Positions 1-8,586 of a stretch of DNA of 64,000 nucleotides are shown here, in pieces. The notes below the pieces were generated by a model. The model saw nothing but the letters and a program-made list of their open reading frames with translations. It did no database searches and was not told where the DNA came from. Both the position numbers and the translations under genes were made by a program. The stretch is taken from positions 1 through 64,000 of the forward strand of contig JANOFU010000023.1 in the NCBI GenBank assembly GCA_031413815.1. Direction: 5' to 3'. The stretch comes from JAGVSR01 sp031413815. Lineage in GTDB: Bacteria > Pseudomonadota > Alphaproteobacteria > Rhizobiales > Hyphomicrobiaceae. Within the stretch, counting starts at the first letter, position 1; every line of letters starts with the position of its first letter.

Positions 1-1668
1 TTCACGACGGCAGGCGGCGGTATCCTGACGCTTAACGCTGATGGCTCTTACACCTTCGAACCGGGCACCGCCTACAACGGCCTTGATGCTGGCGAGACCG
101 CGACGGAGACCATCTCCTACACCGTCTCCGACGGCAACGGCGGGTTTGACACGGCGCTGCTCGTCATCACCATCAACGGCGTCAATGATACGCCGGTCGT
201 CATCGATCCCGCCAACCCCGGCACGCCGTCGAACCCGATCCCGGCTATCGATCCGCTCAACATCATCCCCGATGTGGCGACCACCGACGGCGCACCAGTG
301 ACGCCGCTGGACGTTGCGCAGTACTTCCGCGATCCGGAAGGCAAACCGATGACGTTCGCTGCGAGCGGATTGCCTCCAGGCCTGTCGATTGACCCATCGA
401 CGGGCGTGATCACAGGCACGCTGTTGCACAGCGCTTCGCAAGGCCACAACCCTGGCGATCCGGTTGGCACCTACACGGTCGTCGTGACCGCGATGGACGC
501 GGGCGGGCTCACCACCACGACAACAGTGACCTACACCATTGGCAATCCGCCGCCTGTGGCTGTCAATGACACCGCATCGACCACGGAAAGCCTTCCCGTC
601 ACTATCCAGCCGTTGCTCAACGACCGCGATGCAGATGGCGACTTCATCCACATCGTGTTCGCGACGGCGCCCAATGGAACGGTCACGGTGCGCCCCGATG
701 GGTCGATCATCTACACGCCGCGGCCTGGGTTTGCTGGCACCGATGTTATCACCTATCGCATCGGCGATGGCGAAGGCGGCTTCGCCACTGCGACTATCGC
801 GGTCAAAGTCGATCCGGCCGTCATCCCAATAACTGCGTCGGGCCCGCCGGTTCTGCCGGTGCGGCCCGCAGATCCCTCGCCGAGCCTGCACGTTGGCGGC
901 GCGGTGTTGAACTCGGCCAATGGGTCGGACATCGCGGATGGCTCGCCCACATTTGTCGCCGGAGATTTCATCAGCGTGGCTGGCCAGCAGCTGCAGCATG
1001 CCTCGGTGATGGCCGCCGCGGGTCAGTTCCAACCTCTCAACGGCATGCCATCATTGATGCAGGTTCTGTCGCTTAACGGATTGCCGCCGTTCAGCCAAGG
1101 CCAGGGCGCGATCGAAGCGCAAGTCGATTACATGTCGCAGACGTGGCATGAGCAGAACTCTCTGCTGCGCGCCGCGGACGGAAGCAGCAGCGATTGGGGT
1201 CCAGAAGGCCTGCGCGGCTTCTCGCTGAAATTCGGTCTTGGCAATGGAATCGACGGATCGGGATTGCGCGAACGGATTTCCATCGAATCGCTGTTGCGAG
1301 ACCGCGTGCTGATGGTCAACATCACAAGTCTCAGTGACTTCAACAGCGTCGGCATCCAGTCGTTCCGCTGCACCCAAGTTGGTGGCGCACCGCTGCCGCT
1401 GTGGCTCGATGAGGCCGGCAACGGTTTCCTGACCGGCGAGCGGCCGGTGAACGTTGAACAGATCGACCTTACGATCGAAGCGGTTCTCGAAAACGGCACG
1501 ACGATCCGCAAGGACGTGCACATCGATCTGAAAACAGGAGCCATCAGTTCGCTGGGCGCCGAACGCCGCGCCGAGTTGCCGGCGATGTTCACCCGGCAGT
1601 TGCGCGCAGGACTTGAGACCGGCCCAATTGATCTTCAAGCCATCGGCCGGCTTCTGAAAGCAAGTTGA
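1..1668 (+). CDS. C-terminal part of a large cadherin/VCBS-like secreted protein (5' truncated by window edge)
   Basis: The reading frame is open from the first base, so at least 555 residues of a longer protein are present and the start lies outside. In order one sees the end of a VCBS/cadherin-like repeat (residues 1-65, with DGSYTFEPG and ISYTVSDGNGG), a dystroglycan-type cadherin-like module (about 90-170, with YFRDPEGKPM and GLSIDPSTGVITG), and a cadherin-like tandem domain (about 175-270, with AVNDTAST and NDRDADGD). The last 270 residues have no repeats I recognise. Such modules build calcium-stabilised rods in large adhesins. I see no GGxGxD nonapeptides and no anchor in the visible part. 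A strong terminator follows. Module types are clear; an adhesive role is inferred. Confidence 0.85.
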   Translation, partial: FTTAGGGILTLNADGSYTFEPGTAYNGLDAGETATETISYTVSDGNGGFDTALLVITINGVNDTPVVIDPANPGTPSNPIPAIDPLNIIPDVATTDGAPVTPLDVAQYFRDPEGKPMTFAASGLPPGLSIDPSTGVITGTLLHSASQGHNPGDPVGTYTVVVTAMDAGGLTTTTTVTYTIGNPPPVAVNDTASTTESLPVTIQPLLNDRDADGDFIHIVFATAPNGTVTVRPDGSIIYTPRPGFAGTDVITYRIGDGEGGFATATIAVKVDPAVIPITASGPPVLPVRPADPSPSLHVGGAVLNSANGSDIADGSPTFVAGDFISVAGQQLQHASVMAAAGQFQPLNGMPSLMQVLSLNGLPPFSQGQGAIEAQVDYMSQTWHEQNSLLRAADGSSSDWGPEGLRGFSLKFGLGNGIDGSGLRERISIESLLRDRVLMVNITSLSDFNSVGIQSFRCTQVGGAPLPLWLDEAGNGFLTGERPVNVEQIDLTIEAVLENGTTIRKDVHIDLKTGAISSLGAERRAELPAMFTRQLRAGLETGPIDLQAIGRLLKAS

Positions 1669-1701
1669 GGAGAGAATAACAAGACCAACTTCTACAACCG
1701 G

Positions 1702-1735
1702 GGGACAGGCTGAGAGGCCTGTCCCTTTTGTTTTT
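1702..1735 (+). terminator. Rho-independent terminator after the cadherin-like gene
   Basis: A perfect 9-bp stem (GGGACAGGC at 1702-1710 and GCCTGTCCC at 1717-1725) with a TGAGAG loop is followed at once by TTTTGTTTTT. It sits 33 bases after the stop codon and ends transcription of the gene at 1-1668. Confidence 0.92.
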
Positions 1736-1755
1736 GCGAACGGTGTCATGCCGAC

Positions 1756-1824
1756 GGGGTCAGGCACTTCGAATCGTCCCTCATCCGCGAAACTTCCCGC
1801 GACGTGCCTGATCCCGCTGCGCGG
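1756..1824. repeat. REP-like palindromic element, copy A
   Basis: Near-perfect arms GGGGTCAGGCAC (1756-1767) and GTGCCTGATCCC (1804-1815) enclose a 36-base spacer. Bases 1796-1824 match 44377-44405 at 26 of 29 positions, so the element recurs in this genome. It lies in an intergenic stretch after a terminator. The arms resemble REP palindromes associated with RAYT transposases; no such transposase gene is in the window. Confidence 0.6.
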
Positions 1825-1989
1825 ATCGGCAGCAACCGGCGAACAACAATTGCTATCTAAAATAGCATTAACAAAATATTTACAACTTTAAGTTTAATTT
1901 CAAGGGGAAGCTCACCTCCGCGTGTTGTGCGTCGGGTGGGCTGCTTGAGAACCACTGTGGTCTCTTGTGCCGATCAGGAGTTTTGTACC

Positions 1990-4428
1990 GTGCGTATCCT
2001 GCCCCACCTGCTCTCCCCTTGGCGGGACGAGAGTGGCGATAACCGTTCTGTGGTCTATCGTCATAAATCACGTCTGTTGATGTCGGTCAGTGTAGCTATT
2101 GTCTGCACCGAGTCGCTGTTGCTGCCAACGGAGGCGGCCGCTCAGTTTGTCTGCCAGCAATATGGCGGCGGAACCGGCAATGCGTCCGCTGGCACGTACG
2201 CCATCGCCTGCGGACAGGACACCGTCGCGTCAGGTACAGGTGCTGCCGCCTTCGGCGTGACCACATCGGCGACAGGTCAGTACTCTAGCGCGACCGGGTT
2301 TTCTTCAACTGCCAGCGGCGGCAATTCGACGGCCAACGGTTCGTACTCAACCGCGACCGGCGACAATGGCTCGGCCATAGGAGCCCGCGCGATTTCCAGT
2401 GCCACGGACTCGACCTCGATCGGCAGCGACTCGGAAGCCTCCAACGTCAACGCGAGCGCCATCGGTTCCAGTTCCGAAGCCTCTGGCATCAACGCAACCG
2501 CCGTCGGCAGCCGTGCGCAGGCGTCCGGCGACAACGCAACAGTGATTGGCCGCGGCGGTCAGGCCACCGCGCAAAGCGCGACAGCGATTGGCGCTGTCTC
2601 CAGAGCCAGCGGTGATTTCTCGACCGCGATCGGCACCAACGCCTGGGCGACCAGCGTCAACTCGACTGCAGCCGGAGCCGCCGCCAGGGCAACGGGAGAC
2701 AACGCGTCGGCCTACGGTCATAGCGCCACCGCGAGCGGGCTGTCGTCATCGGCTTTCGGAAGAAGTGCCACGGCCAGCGGCGCATCTTCAACGGCGTCCG
2801 GAACCGGCGCGCAATCGATTGGCGACAACTCGGCCGCCTTCGGCCAGGGGTCCAACGCAGCGCTCGCCAATTCGACGGCGCTCGGGCAGGGCTCGCAAGC
2901 CACCGCATCGGGTGCAACAGCCGTTGGGCAAGGGGCGCGCGCCACGCAAGCCAACTCTGTTGCAATGGGCATCGGGTCTCAGGCGACGTCGGCAGGTGCC
3001 GTCGCTATCGGCGCCAACTCGGTGGCATCGGGATCAACAGCCGTCGGCAGCGGCGCACAGGCGACTGGCGCGGACACAGCCGCGTATGGGGAAAGCGCCG
3101 TCGCATCGGGCAACAACGCAACCGCGCTGGGCGAGTTCTCGACCGCATCTGGCGCCGGTGCAACTGCCGTTGGCCGCGGGGCCACGGCAAACTTTAGCAA
3201 CTCCGCCGCGTTCGGTGCCAACGTGTCCGCGACGCGGGCCAATCAGATCGCGCTCGGGACATCGGCCTCGACCTACACCGCAGCCGGTATCGGCACGGCT
3301 GGCGCACGGGCAACGCAATCGGGTCCGCTGCAAGTGATGACAACCGACGCCAATGGCAACATGGCAGGCGATGGCGGCGCACTGCAGGCTCAGGTTGATG
3401 GCCACGGAACGGCGATCACGGCGCTGCAGGGTGATGTCACAACGCTGCAGGGTCAGACGGCAGCAAACACAACGAATATCTCCAATCTGACGTCGCAGAC
3501 CAATACCAACACGACCAACATCACCAACCTCCAGAGCAACGTCACAACACTGCAGGGCCAGGTGGCGACCAACACCGCCAACACAACATCGAATACGACA
3601 CGGATCACGTCTCTCGAAGGCCGTGCGACAGGCGCTGAAACCCGTTTAATTGCGGTCGAAGGTCAGACGAATACCAACACGACCAACATCACGGGACTTC
3701 AGGGAACCGCGACCTCTCACAATACGCGAATTACATCGCTGGAGGGCCGGACCACGGCGGTTGAGGGTCAAACGTCAGCCAACACGACGAACATTTCGAC
3801 GAACACGACAGATATCGACGATCTCAAGGGCCGGACCACGGCCGTCGAAGGTCAGACGGCGGCCAACACAACGAACATCACGAATCTCACCACCCAAACC
3901 AACACCAACACAACCAACATTGCGACCAACACAACCGACATCAATGATCTGAGAGGCCGAACCGCGTCGAACACGACGAACATTACCAACCTGACGAACC
4001 GCACGAACACCAACACCACCAACATCTCCAATCACACCGTGCGCATCACCTCGCTCGAAGGGCGTCAGGAGACATTGGAAGACCGGATGACGGGCGTTCA
4101 AAGCGGATACGACAAGTTGACCAACACCGTGCACACGTTCGATAGCCGCATCGAAAGCGCCAACAAAAAAGCCGATCAGGCATTGGAAGGCGTTGCTGTC
4201 GCGCTGTCGCTCGCCGAACCGGTGCTGACCAACGGCGAAAGCCTCGGCATCCGCGTGAGCTGGGGCAGCTACGGCGGCGAAAATGCGCTCGGCATGTCCA
4301 CAATCGGCGTCCTCGACCGGAACGTGTTCGGAGGCGGTGAAACGCTGGCGATCGGTGGCGGCGTCGCGGTCGGGCTCGATGACGGCAACGTCGGCGGCCG
4401 CGTCGGCGTTCAGCTGTCGTTCAAGTGA
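1990..4428 (+). CDS. Trimeric autotransporter adhesin (YadA-like)
   Basis: An 812-residue type Vc autotransporter. After an extended N terminus with a secretion signal ending near TEAAAQ, roughly 330 residues consist of YadA-head repeats in which Ser-Ala-x-Gly units recur every 14 residues or so (for example SAIGSSSEASG). Residues about 440-730 form a coiled-coil stalk built of near-repeats around NTTNITNL and SLEGR. The last 85 residues are a YadA membrane anchor (KADQALEGVAVAL, then VGVQLSFK at the very end). Trimers of the anchor form an outer-membrane barrel that displays head and stalk, usually for attachment. I chose GTG 1990 because AGGAG lies 9 bases before it; a GTG at 1927 or an ATG near 2089 are alternatives. 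Confidence 0.93.
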   Translation: MRILPHLLSPWRDESGDNRSVVYRHKSRLLMSVSVAIVCTESLLLPTEAAAQFVCQQYGGGTGNASAGTYAIACGQDTVASGTGAAAFGVTTSATGQYSSATGFSSTASGGNSTANGSYSTATGDNGSAIGARAISSATDSTSIGSDSEASNVNASAIGSSSEASGINATAVGSRAQASGDNATVIGRGGQATAQSATAIGAVSRASGDFSTAIGTNAWATSVNSTAAGAAARATGDNASAYGHSATASGLSSSAFGRSATASGASSTASGTGAQSIGDNSAAFGQGSNAALANSTALGQGSQATASGATAVGQGARATQANSVAMGIGSQATSAGAVAIGANSVASGSTAVGSGAQATGADTAAYGESAVASGNNATALGEFSTASGAGATAVGRGATANFSNSAAFGANVSATRANQIALGTSASTYTAAGIGTAGARATQSGPLQVMTTDANGNMAGDGGALQAQVDGHGTAITALQGDVTTLQGQTAANTTNISNLTSQTNTNTTNITNLQSNVTTLQGQVATNTANTTSNTTRITSLEGRATGAETRLIAVEGQTNTNTTNITGLQGTATSHNTRITSLEGRTTAVEGQTSANTTNISTNTTDIDDLKGRTTAVEGQTAANTTNITNLTTQTNTNTTNIATNTTDINDLRGRTASNTTNITNLTNRTNTNTTNISNHTVRITSLEGRQETLEDRMTGVQSGYDKLTNTVHTFDSRIESANKKADQALEGVAVALSLAEPVLTNGESLGIRVSWGSYGGENALGMSTIGVLDRNVFGGGETLAIGGGVAVGLDDGNVGGRVGVQLSFK

Positions 4429-4439
4429 GGGCCGGGCTC

Positions 4440-5030
4440 ATGACCATGGACAACACGGTTCCGCGCAGACCGGCTCATATCTTGAACACTGGGCGTCGCA
4501 CGGCCCCGGCAAGTGGCAAGGACCTTCGCTGGCCCACCGGCTTTGCTTTGCTATGGCTGGCTGCCGCCGCGGCTGGTGCGGCGGGGGTCTGGTGCGCTGA
4601 CCATTTCACTGCGGCCATCGAACGGCATCTGACGATGTGGGTGGGAGCAACCGCTCCCACCTCGACCCTCGTCATGGACCCTGACGAGGCGGTGAAACTG
4701 GCGCGCGGCTCCCTCATGCGGCTCGGTGATGCCGTGCGCACGGGGAACTACGCGGTGTTCCGGGCCACGGCCTCATCGGCTTTCCAAAGTCATAACAGCG
4801 AACACGATCTCGCAGTGATCTTTGCCTGGCTTCAGGAGACGAACGTGTCACTTTTGGCTGCTGTGGATTTGGAGCCTGATGATCTGCGGCCGGCCGTGTT
4901 GGAAGAGAACCGGCGGCTGTTGCTGCGCGGCGCGTTGGGGCCGGGCGAACATGCCATAAACTTCGATCTGCTATACGAACCGGAGACGGATGCTTGGCAA
5001 TTGTTTGGCGTAGCAATCTACAAAGACTAA
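4440..5030 (+). CDS. Membrane-anchored exported protein of unknown function, downstream of the adhesin
   Basis: A 196-residue protein with a single hydrophobic segment (about residues 33-55, ALLWLAAAAAGAAGVW) and a soluble C-terminal domain predicted to lie outside the cytoplasm. I recognise no family; the soluble part is acidic and probably alpha/beta. ATG 4440 is preferred because GAGGG lies 8 bases upstream; a GTG at 4425 overlapping the adhesin stop codon is possible and would imply translational coupling. Its position 11 bases after the trimeric autotransporter suggests co-transcription and perhaps a role in adhesin assembly or quality control. That role is inference. It ends convergently, overlapping the next gene by 4 bases. 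Confidence 0.7.
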   Translation: MTMDNTVPRRPAHILNTGRRTAPASGKDLRWPTGFALLWLAAAAAGAAGVWCADHFTAAIERHLTMWVGATAPTSTLVMDPDEAVKLARGSLMRLGDAVRTGNYAVFRATASSAFQSHNSEHDLAVIFAWLQETNVSLLAAVDLEPDDLRPAVLEENRRLLLRGALGPGEHAINFDLLYEPETDAWQLFGVAIYKD

Positions 5031-5770
5031 GCGTGCACGCCGGCCCACAAGCCAATGGCGGCCATCGCGACCATGCCGAGATCTTCGACGAGCGTGATGG
5101 TCGACATAGGCACTTTGAGGACAGTGCCGAGGCAGGCGCAGGGAATACGCTGCGTTTTTCTCAACGCTGAAATGACCCCAAGGCTTGAAAATCCCATCAG
5201 CGCAATCGTAGCGGCGTGCGTCAGCGTGGGTTCGATGCGGAACAGGTAGGCAAGGCCAAGGCCCAATTCCAGGAATGGGTAGACGAACCCATAGCCATAC
5301 CAACGCTGCGCGAGCCAATCGTAGCTGGCATAGGCGCCGGCAAATCCGCGCAGATCGAGGAACTTGAAGGCCGAGAACACCAGAAAAAACCCGGCCATGA
5401 AGTTGGTCATCCAGGCTTGCCATTGAATCTGACCTGAAGAGACCGCACCGGCCAACGATGCGATGGCAATGTAGGCGGCGATCACTAGAAGCGGCCAATA
5501 CGCCGCCAGCCAACCGGTGTCGATCTCGTCAGGTGACATAGCTGTTGGCCTGCTCCGTGGACCTGTCGCGGGCGCAGCCAGCTGGTAGTCGCCAGCTTGC
5601 GCGAGGGCCGCATTCAAGACCGCAATGTCGGAAGTGTTTGCGGAGTCCAGCGTAGCTTGCGGCGGATCGAGCGTTACGTGCACGGCGCGTGCAAATGGAG
5701 CCAGCGCCGCCGTTGTTTTGGCAATGCAGGCGCTGCAGTGAAGCCCGTTGATGGTGTAGGCCGTGATCAT
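5027..5770 (-). CDS. HMA-domain / MauE-DoxX-like membrane protein
   Basis: A 247-residue fusion. Residues 1-65 are a heavy-metal-associated domain with the metal-binding motif HCSAC (Cys12, Cys15). After a linker come four hydrophobic helices (about 95-247) of the MauE/DoxX redox membrane type, with a second cysteine pair IPCACLG between the last two helices. The two cysteine pairs suggest delivery of metal or electrons across the inner membrane, for example copper handling or thiol oxidation; the substrate is unknown. ATG 5770 gives a standard HMA start; a longer frame to 5794 exists. No metal ATPase or metalloregulator is adjacent. Confidence 0.82.
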   Translation of the reverse strand: MITAYTINGLHCSACIAKTTAALAPFARAVHVTLDPPQATLDSANTSDIAVLNAALAQAGDYQLAAPATGPRSRPTAMSPDEIDTGWLAAYWPLLVIAAYIAIASLAGAVSSGQIQWQAWMTNFMAGFFLVFSAFKFLDLRGFAGAYASYDWLAQRWYGYGFVYPFLELGLGLAYLFRIEPTLTHAATIALMGFSSLGVISALRKTQRIPCACLGTVLKVPMSTITLVEDLGMVAMAAIGLWAGVHA

Positions 5771-5833
5771 GGCAAGGCGCCTCGTCGCGCTCAATCGATA
5801 TGGCCCCGCCGCGACACCCCTTCAAGGCATGCC

Positions 5834-6679
5834 TCAAGCGCGTTCAAACGCGCCGGCATCGGGCCAGAAGATGCGCGCACGGGCGCTGATCGCAGCGGTA
5901 TTGCCGGTGGTCAGCAGGGTTAAGCTGCCAGCATCGCCGTCGGTGAAGTGCGGCCGCCGGGCGAGATAGTCTTCGAGACTGTCGGCGACGATTTCTGGCT
6001 GCGAGAGAATGCGTGTGGCGGGCGGCAGGTGCGCGCGGAATAGGTGTTCGACGAGCGGGAAATGCGTACAGCCTAAAATGGCGCGATGCGGGGGCAAACC
6101 ATTAGATTGCGCCATTACGCCATCGATGCCCGCTTTGACGAGGCGATCGAGTTCAGCCTCGCTGGCTTCGGTCTCGATGGCGCCAGCGAGTTCCGAACAG
6201 ACCTGCTGGATCACCTCGACCTTGGGGCAGCGTTTGCGTATTTCTTCCGGATAGACATTCGCCGCGATGGTGCGGGTCGTACCGAACACGGCAATGCGGT
6301 CGGTCAAGTTCTTCTGCGGGTACTGAGGGGAGGTCACGGACCACGGCGTTTGCGTTGCGGCTTCGACCGTCGGGGCGACGATGCCGAGCACGTTGTAGCC
6401 TTTTGCCTTCCAGTCTGTAGAGGGGAGCCAGACCTGCTGCAGGCGCCGGGCGGCAACGGCGGTGGCCGTGTTGCAGCCGAGAACGACGAGCTGACAGCCG
6501 CGATCAAACAGCGCTTCGGTGGCAGCGCGCGTCAGGTCGACAATTTCGTCCGAGGCGCGGTTGCCATAGGGCACGTTGGCGTGGTCGCCGAGATACGTGA
6601 ACGAGACGGCCGGAAATCGTGCGCGCAACGCGCGCAGCACTGTCAAACCGCCGAGGCCGGAATCAAAAACACCGATCAT
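5834..6679 (-). CDS. murI: Glutamate racemase
   Basis: A 281-residue cofactor-independent racemase that converts L- to D-glutamate for peptidoglycan precursors in the cytoplasm. The substrate-binding start GVFDSGLGG is at residues 3-11. The two catalytic cysteines are in GCNTATA (near residue 69) and GCTHFPL (near residue 204). Length fits the family. An internal stretch around TDWKAKGYNVLG is slightly longer than in E. coli MurI. It is followed 64 bases upstream of its own 3' end by the HMA-MauE gene on the same strand, without obvious functional link. Confidence 0.96.
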   Translation of the reverse strand: MIGVFDSGLGGLTVLRALRARFPAVSFTYLGDHANVPYGNRASDEIVDLTRAATEALFDRGCQLVVLGCNTATAVAARRLQQVWLPSTDWKAKGYNVLGIVAPTVEAATQTPWSVTSPQYPQKNLTDRIAVFGTTRTIAANVYPEEIRKRCPKVEVIQQVCSELAGAIETEASEAELDRLVKAGIDGVMAQSNGLPPHRAILGCTHFPLVEHLFRAHLPPATRILSQPEIVADSLEDYLARRPHFTDGDAGSLTLLTTGNTAAISARARIFWPDAGAFERA

Positions 6680-6724
6680 GAGGCGGATGTTTGCGATGGA
6701 AGCGGGGGCAAGGTCAACATCGGC

Positions 6725-7132
6725 TTAACGGTGAGCAAACGGATCGACGACGCGCACATCGAAGTCTTTGAAGTCACGGGTGTTGCGGGTGGCGATGGTC
6801 AGGCCATGGACGAGTGCCGTGGCCGCGATCATGGCGTCTACGAAGAGTGTGAGAGACCCGCGGTTGACCAACTTCGCCCAAGCTCGAAATTCGCGGTCAG
6901 ACATTGGCAGAACGCTATAGGTTTTGATGATGTCTGACACCCACTGCTCAATTGCTTCTGCCTTCATAGGGTCGGTCCGCCTGGCTCCTTCAATACCAAT
7001 TTGTATCTCGCCGATCGTTACGGCAGAGATTTTGAGTTGCTCAGTCGGGATCGTACCCATCCATGCCACCACGCCCCCATGAGGCCGTGGCCGGCGCAAC
7101 TCTGAAAGGACATTTGTGTCCAGCAAGTACAT
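6725..7132 (-). CDS. vapC: PIN-domain toxin (VapC family)
   Basis: A 135-residue PIN nuclease. The acidic metal-binding set is present: Asp5 (LLDTNVLSE), Glu42 (TIGEI), Asp99 (FVDAMIAA) and Asp120 (NTRDFKDF). VapC toxins cleave tRNA or rRNA and are blocked by a cognate antitoxin. The start lies 6 bases after the stop of the antitoxin gene, so the two are co-transcribed. All catalytic positions are intact, so the toxin should be active if released. The RNA target cannot be told from sequence. Confidence 0.93.
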   Translation of the reverse strand: MYLLDTNVLSELRRPRPHGGVVAWMGTIPTEQLKISAVTIGEIQIGIEGARRTDPMKAEAIEQWVSDIIKTYSVLPMSDREFRAWAKLVNRGSLTLFVDAMIAATALVHGLTIATRNTRDFKDFDVRVVDPFAHR

Positions 7133-7138
7133 CTGTGG

Positions 7139-7405
7139 CTACTCGTCGAAACTGGGAATGTCGCGCCATCGATGCCGGATCCGGGGCGGGACAAGTTCTT
7201 CCGTGCGAGGTTCTGGAGCCAGGAGGAGTTCCTTCAGTGTGGGCTTCGCCCGTTTTTCCATGTCGCGCCACGTCTCGATGCCGACGACGACAGCGGTTTC
7301 CTGGCCGCGCCGGGTCACGATTTGCGGACCGTCGCTCTTGGCTTTGTCCAGTAACTCGGCGAAGCGGGCTTTGGCGTCTTGCATCTGCCATTTGCCAGTG
7401 GTCAT
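7139..7405 (-). CDS. Type II antitoxin, Phd/YefM-like
   Basis: An 88-residue protein with the typical Phd/YefM fold start: WQMQDAKARFAELLDKAK, then QIVTRRGQETAVVV and a flexible C-terminal tail that usually neutralises the toxin. It is the first gene of the pair and overlaps nothing. The N-terminal half should bind the two palindromes just upstream (7424-7445) and repress the operon, as is usual for this family. The pairing of a Phd-type antitoxin with a PIN toxin is common in alphaproteobacteria. Confidence 0.92.
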   Translation of the reverse strand: MTTGKWQMQDAKARFAELLDKAKSDGPQIVTRRGQETAVVVGIETWRDMEKRAKPTLKELLLAPEPRTEELVPPRIRHRWRDIPSFDE

Positions 7406-7423
7406 GGGGGACTCCGGATGATC

Positions 7424-7445
7424 TGACTAGTCAGCAGACTAGTCT
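7424..7445 (-). promoter_or_regulatory. Probable toxin-antitoxin operator (two tandem palindromes)
   Basis: Two 10-bp perfect palindromes, TGACTAGTCA (7424-7433) and AGACTAGTCT (7436-7445), are spaced 12 bp centre to centre and lie 19 bases before the antitoxin start codon. The shared core GACTAGTC is repeated exactly. Tandem palindromes at this place are the normal binding sites for cooperative antitoxin autorepression. Binding itself is inferred. Confidence 0.75.
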
Positions 7446-7565
7446 TAATCTCCAAGTGTCGCAAGACCTCCGCTCAGACGCTGTAATCGGAAGCGCTGCG
7501 GGGGCTGACGGCCTCCGCGTAGTGAATTCTCGAAACTCAGGACTATTAATGAGGGGGTAGCCTGC

Positions 7566-8441
7566 CTATTCCGCTGCCTCACCCGGCGTGCGGCCGGTGG
7601 CGATGGCAGAATGCACCTGCTCGGCGGCTTTGAGCGCGTCGAGCGCTGGCATCGACACGGTGTTGTAGCCGCAGTCGACGAAGTGCACTTCGCCCGTGAC
7701 CGCCCCCGACAGCGGCGACAATAGATAAAGTGCTGAGCCGCCCACATCGTCGAGGGTCGGTGTGCGCTTTAACGGCGAGTGCTCGCGCTGGAAGTTAAAG
7801 ATCACGCGCGCATCGGACACGCCAGCGCCGGACAGCGTGCGCATCGGACCCGCCGACAGCGCATTGACGCGAATGCCCTGAGGGCCGAGGTCGGCGGCGA
7901 GATAGCGGACCGAGGCTTCAAGTGCCGCCTTGGCGACGCCCATGACGTTGTAGGACGGCACCCACCGGGTGGACCCACCATACGACAGCGTGATCATCGA
8001 TCCGCCATTGGGCATCAGTTCGGCAGCGCGCTTGGCGATCTCCGTAAACGAGAAGCATGAAATCACCATCGTATTGGTGAAGTTCTCGCGTGACGTATCG
8101 GCATAGCGGCCCGACAGTTCCTTGGGGTCAGAGTAGGCGAGCGCATGGACGATAAAGTCGAGGCCGCCCCATTCTTTCTTGATGCGGGTGAAAACGTTGT
8201 CGACGCTGTCCAGGTCGAGGACGTTGCACTCTTCAATAATTTTCGCGCCGAGAGACTCGGCCAGCGGCATGGCGCGGCGTCCGAAAGCGCCGCCTTGATA
8301 GGTGAATGCGAGTTCAGCGCCTTGTCCCGCCAAGATGCGCGCAATGCCCCAGGCGATCGAGCGGTCGTTGGCAACGCCCATCACCAAACCACGTTTGCCG
8401 GCCATCAGGGGTTGCGGCTTTGCAATATCGATCTCAGCCAT
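7566..8441 (-). CDS. fabI: Enoyl-[acyl-carrier-protein] reductase (NADH), FabI
   Basis: A 291-residue short-chain dehydrogenase that reduces trans-2-enoyl-ACP, the last step of each fatty-acid elongation round. The nucleotide-binding start GLVMGVANDRSIAWGIA replaces the classical GxxxGxG, as in FabI, and the catalytic Tyr-x6-Lys is YNVMGVAK. Start ATG 8441 gives the usual family length; an upstream ATG at 8519 with AAGGA before it would add 26 residues of unfamiliar sequence. It is the third gene of fabA-fabB-fabI on the same strand. A conspicuous hairpin lies between fabB and fabI. Confidence 0.95.
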   Translation of the reverse strand: MAEIDIAKPQPLMAGKRGLVMGVANDRSIAWGIARILAGQGAELAFTYQGGAFGRRAMPLAESLGAKIIEECNVLDLDSVDNVFTRIKKEWGGLDFIVHALAYSDPKELSGRYADTSRENFTNTMVISCFSFTEIAKRAAELMPNGGSMITLSYGGSTRWVPSYNVMGVAKAALEASVRYLAADLGPQGIRVNALSAGPMRTLSGAGVSDARVIFNFQREHSPLKRTPTLDDVGGSALYLLSPLSGAVTGEVHFVDCGYNTVSMPALDALKAAEQVHSAIATGRTPGEAAE

Positions 8442-8532
8442 CGGTGCTCTCGTTCTGGCGCCTAATGCGCGGCCGCTGACTTCAAACCAGCCAGCGCCCT
8501 GCTTGTAGAGTTTCATCATAACAGTCCTTGAC

Positions 8533-8564
8533 GCACGACAGACCTTTCAAGGTCTGTGCCGTGC
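8533..8564 (-). other. Hairpin in the fabB-fabI intergenic region
   Basis: ACAGACCTT (8538-8546) and AAGGTCTGT (8549-8557) form a perfect 9-bp stem with a two-base spacer, extended by GCACG/CGTGC across a GC bulge. No run of T follows on either strand, so it is not a standard terminator. It could be an mRNA-processing or stability element within the fab operon, or a binding palindrome. Confidence 0.5.
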
Positions 8565-8586
8565 GGAACCGTCAGACGTCCGTTCG

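Noticed and set aside
2277..3405. Several open frames opposite the adhesin head repeats
   Set aside because: They mirror the repetitive head codons and have no signal, domain or ribosome binding site.
2200..4100. Regular short repeats that might suggest a CRISPR array
   Set aside because: They are in-frame coding repeats of the adhesin head and stalk, without constant repeats and unique spacers.
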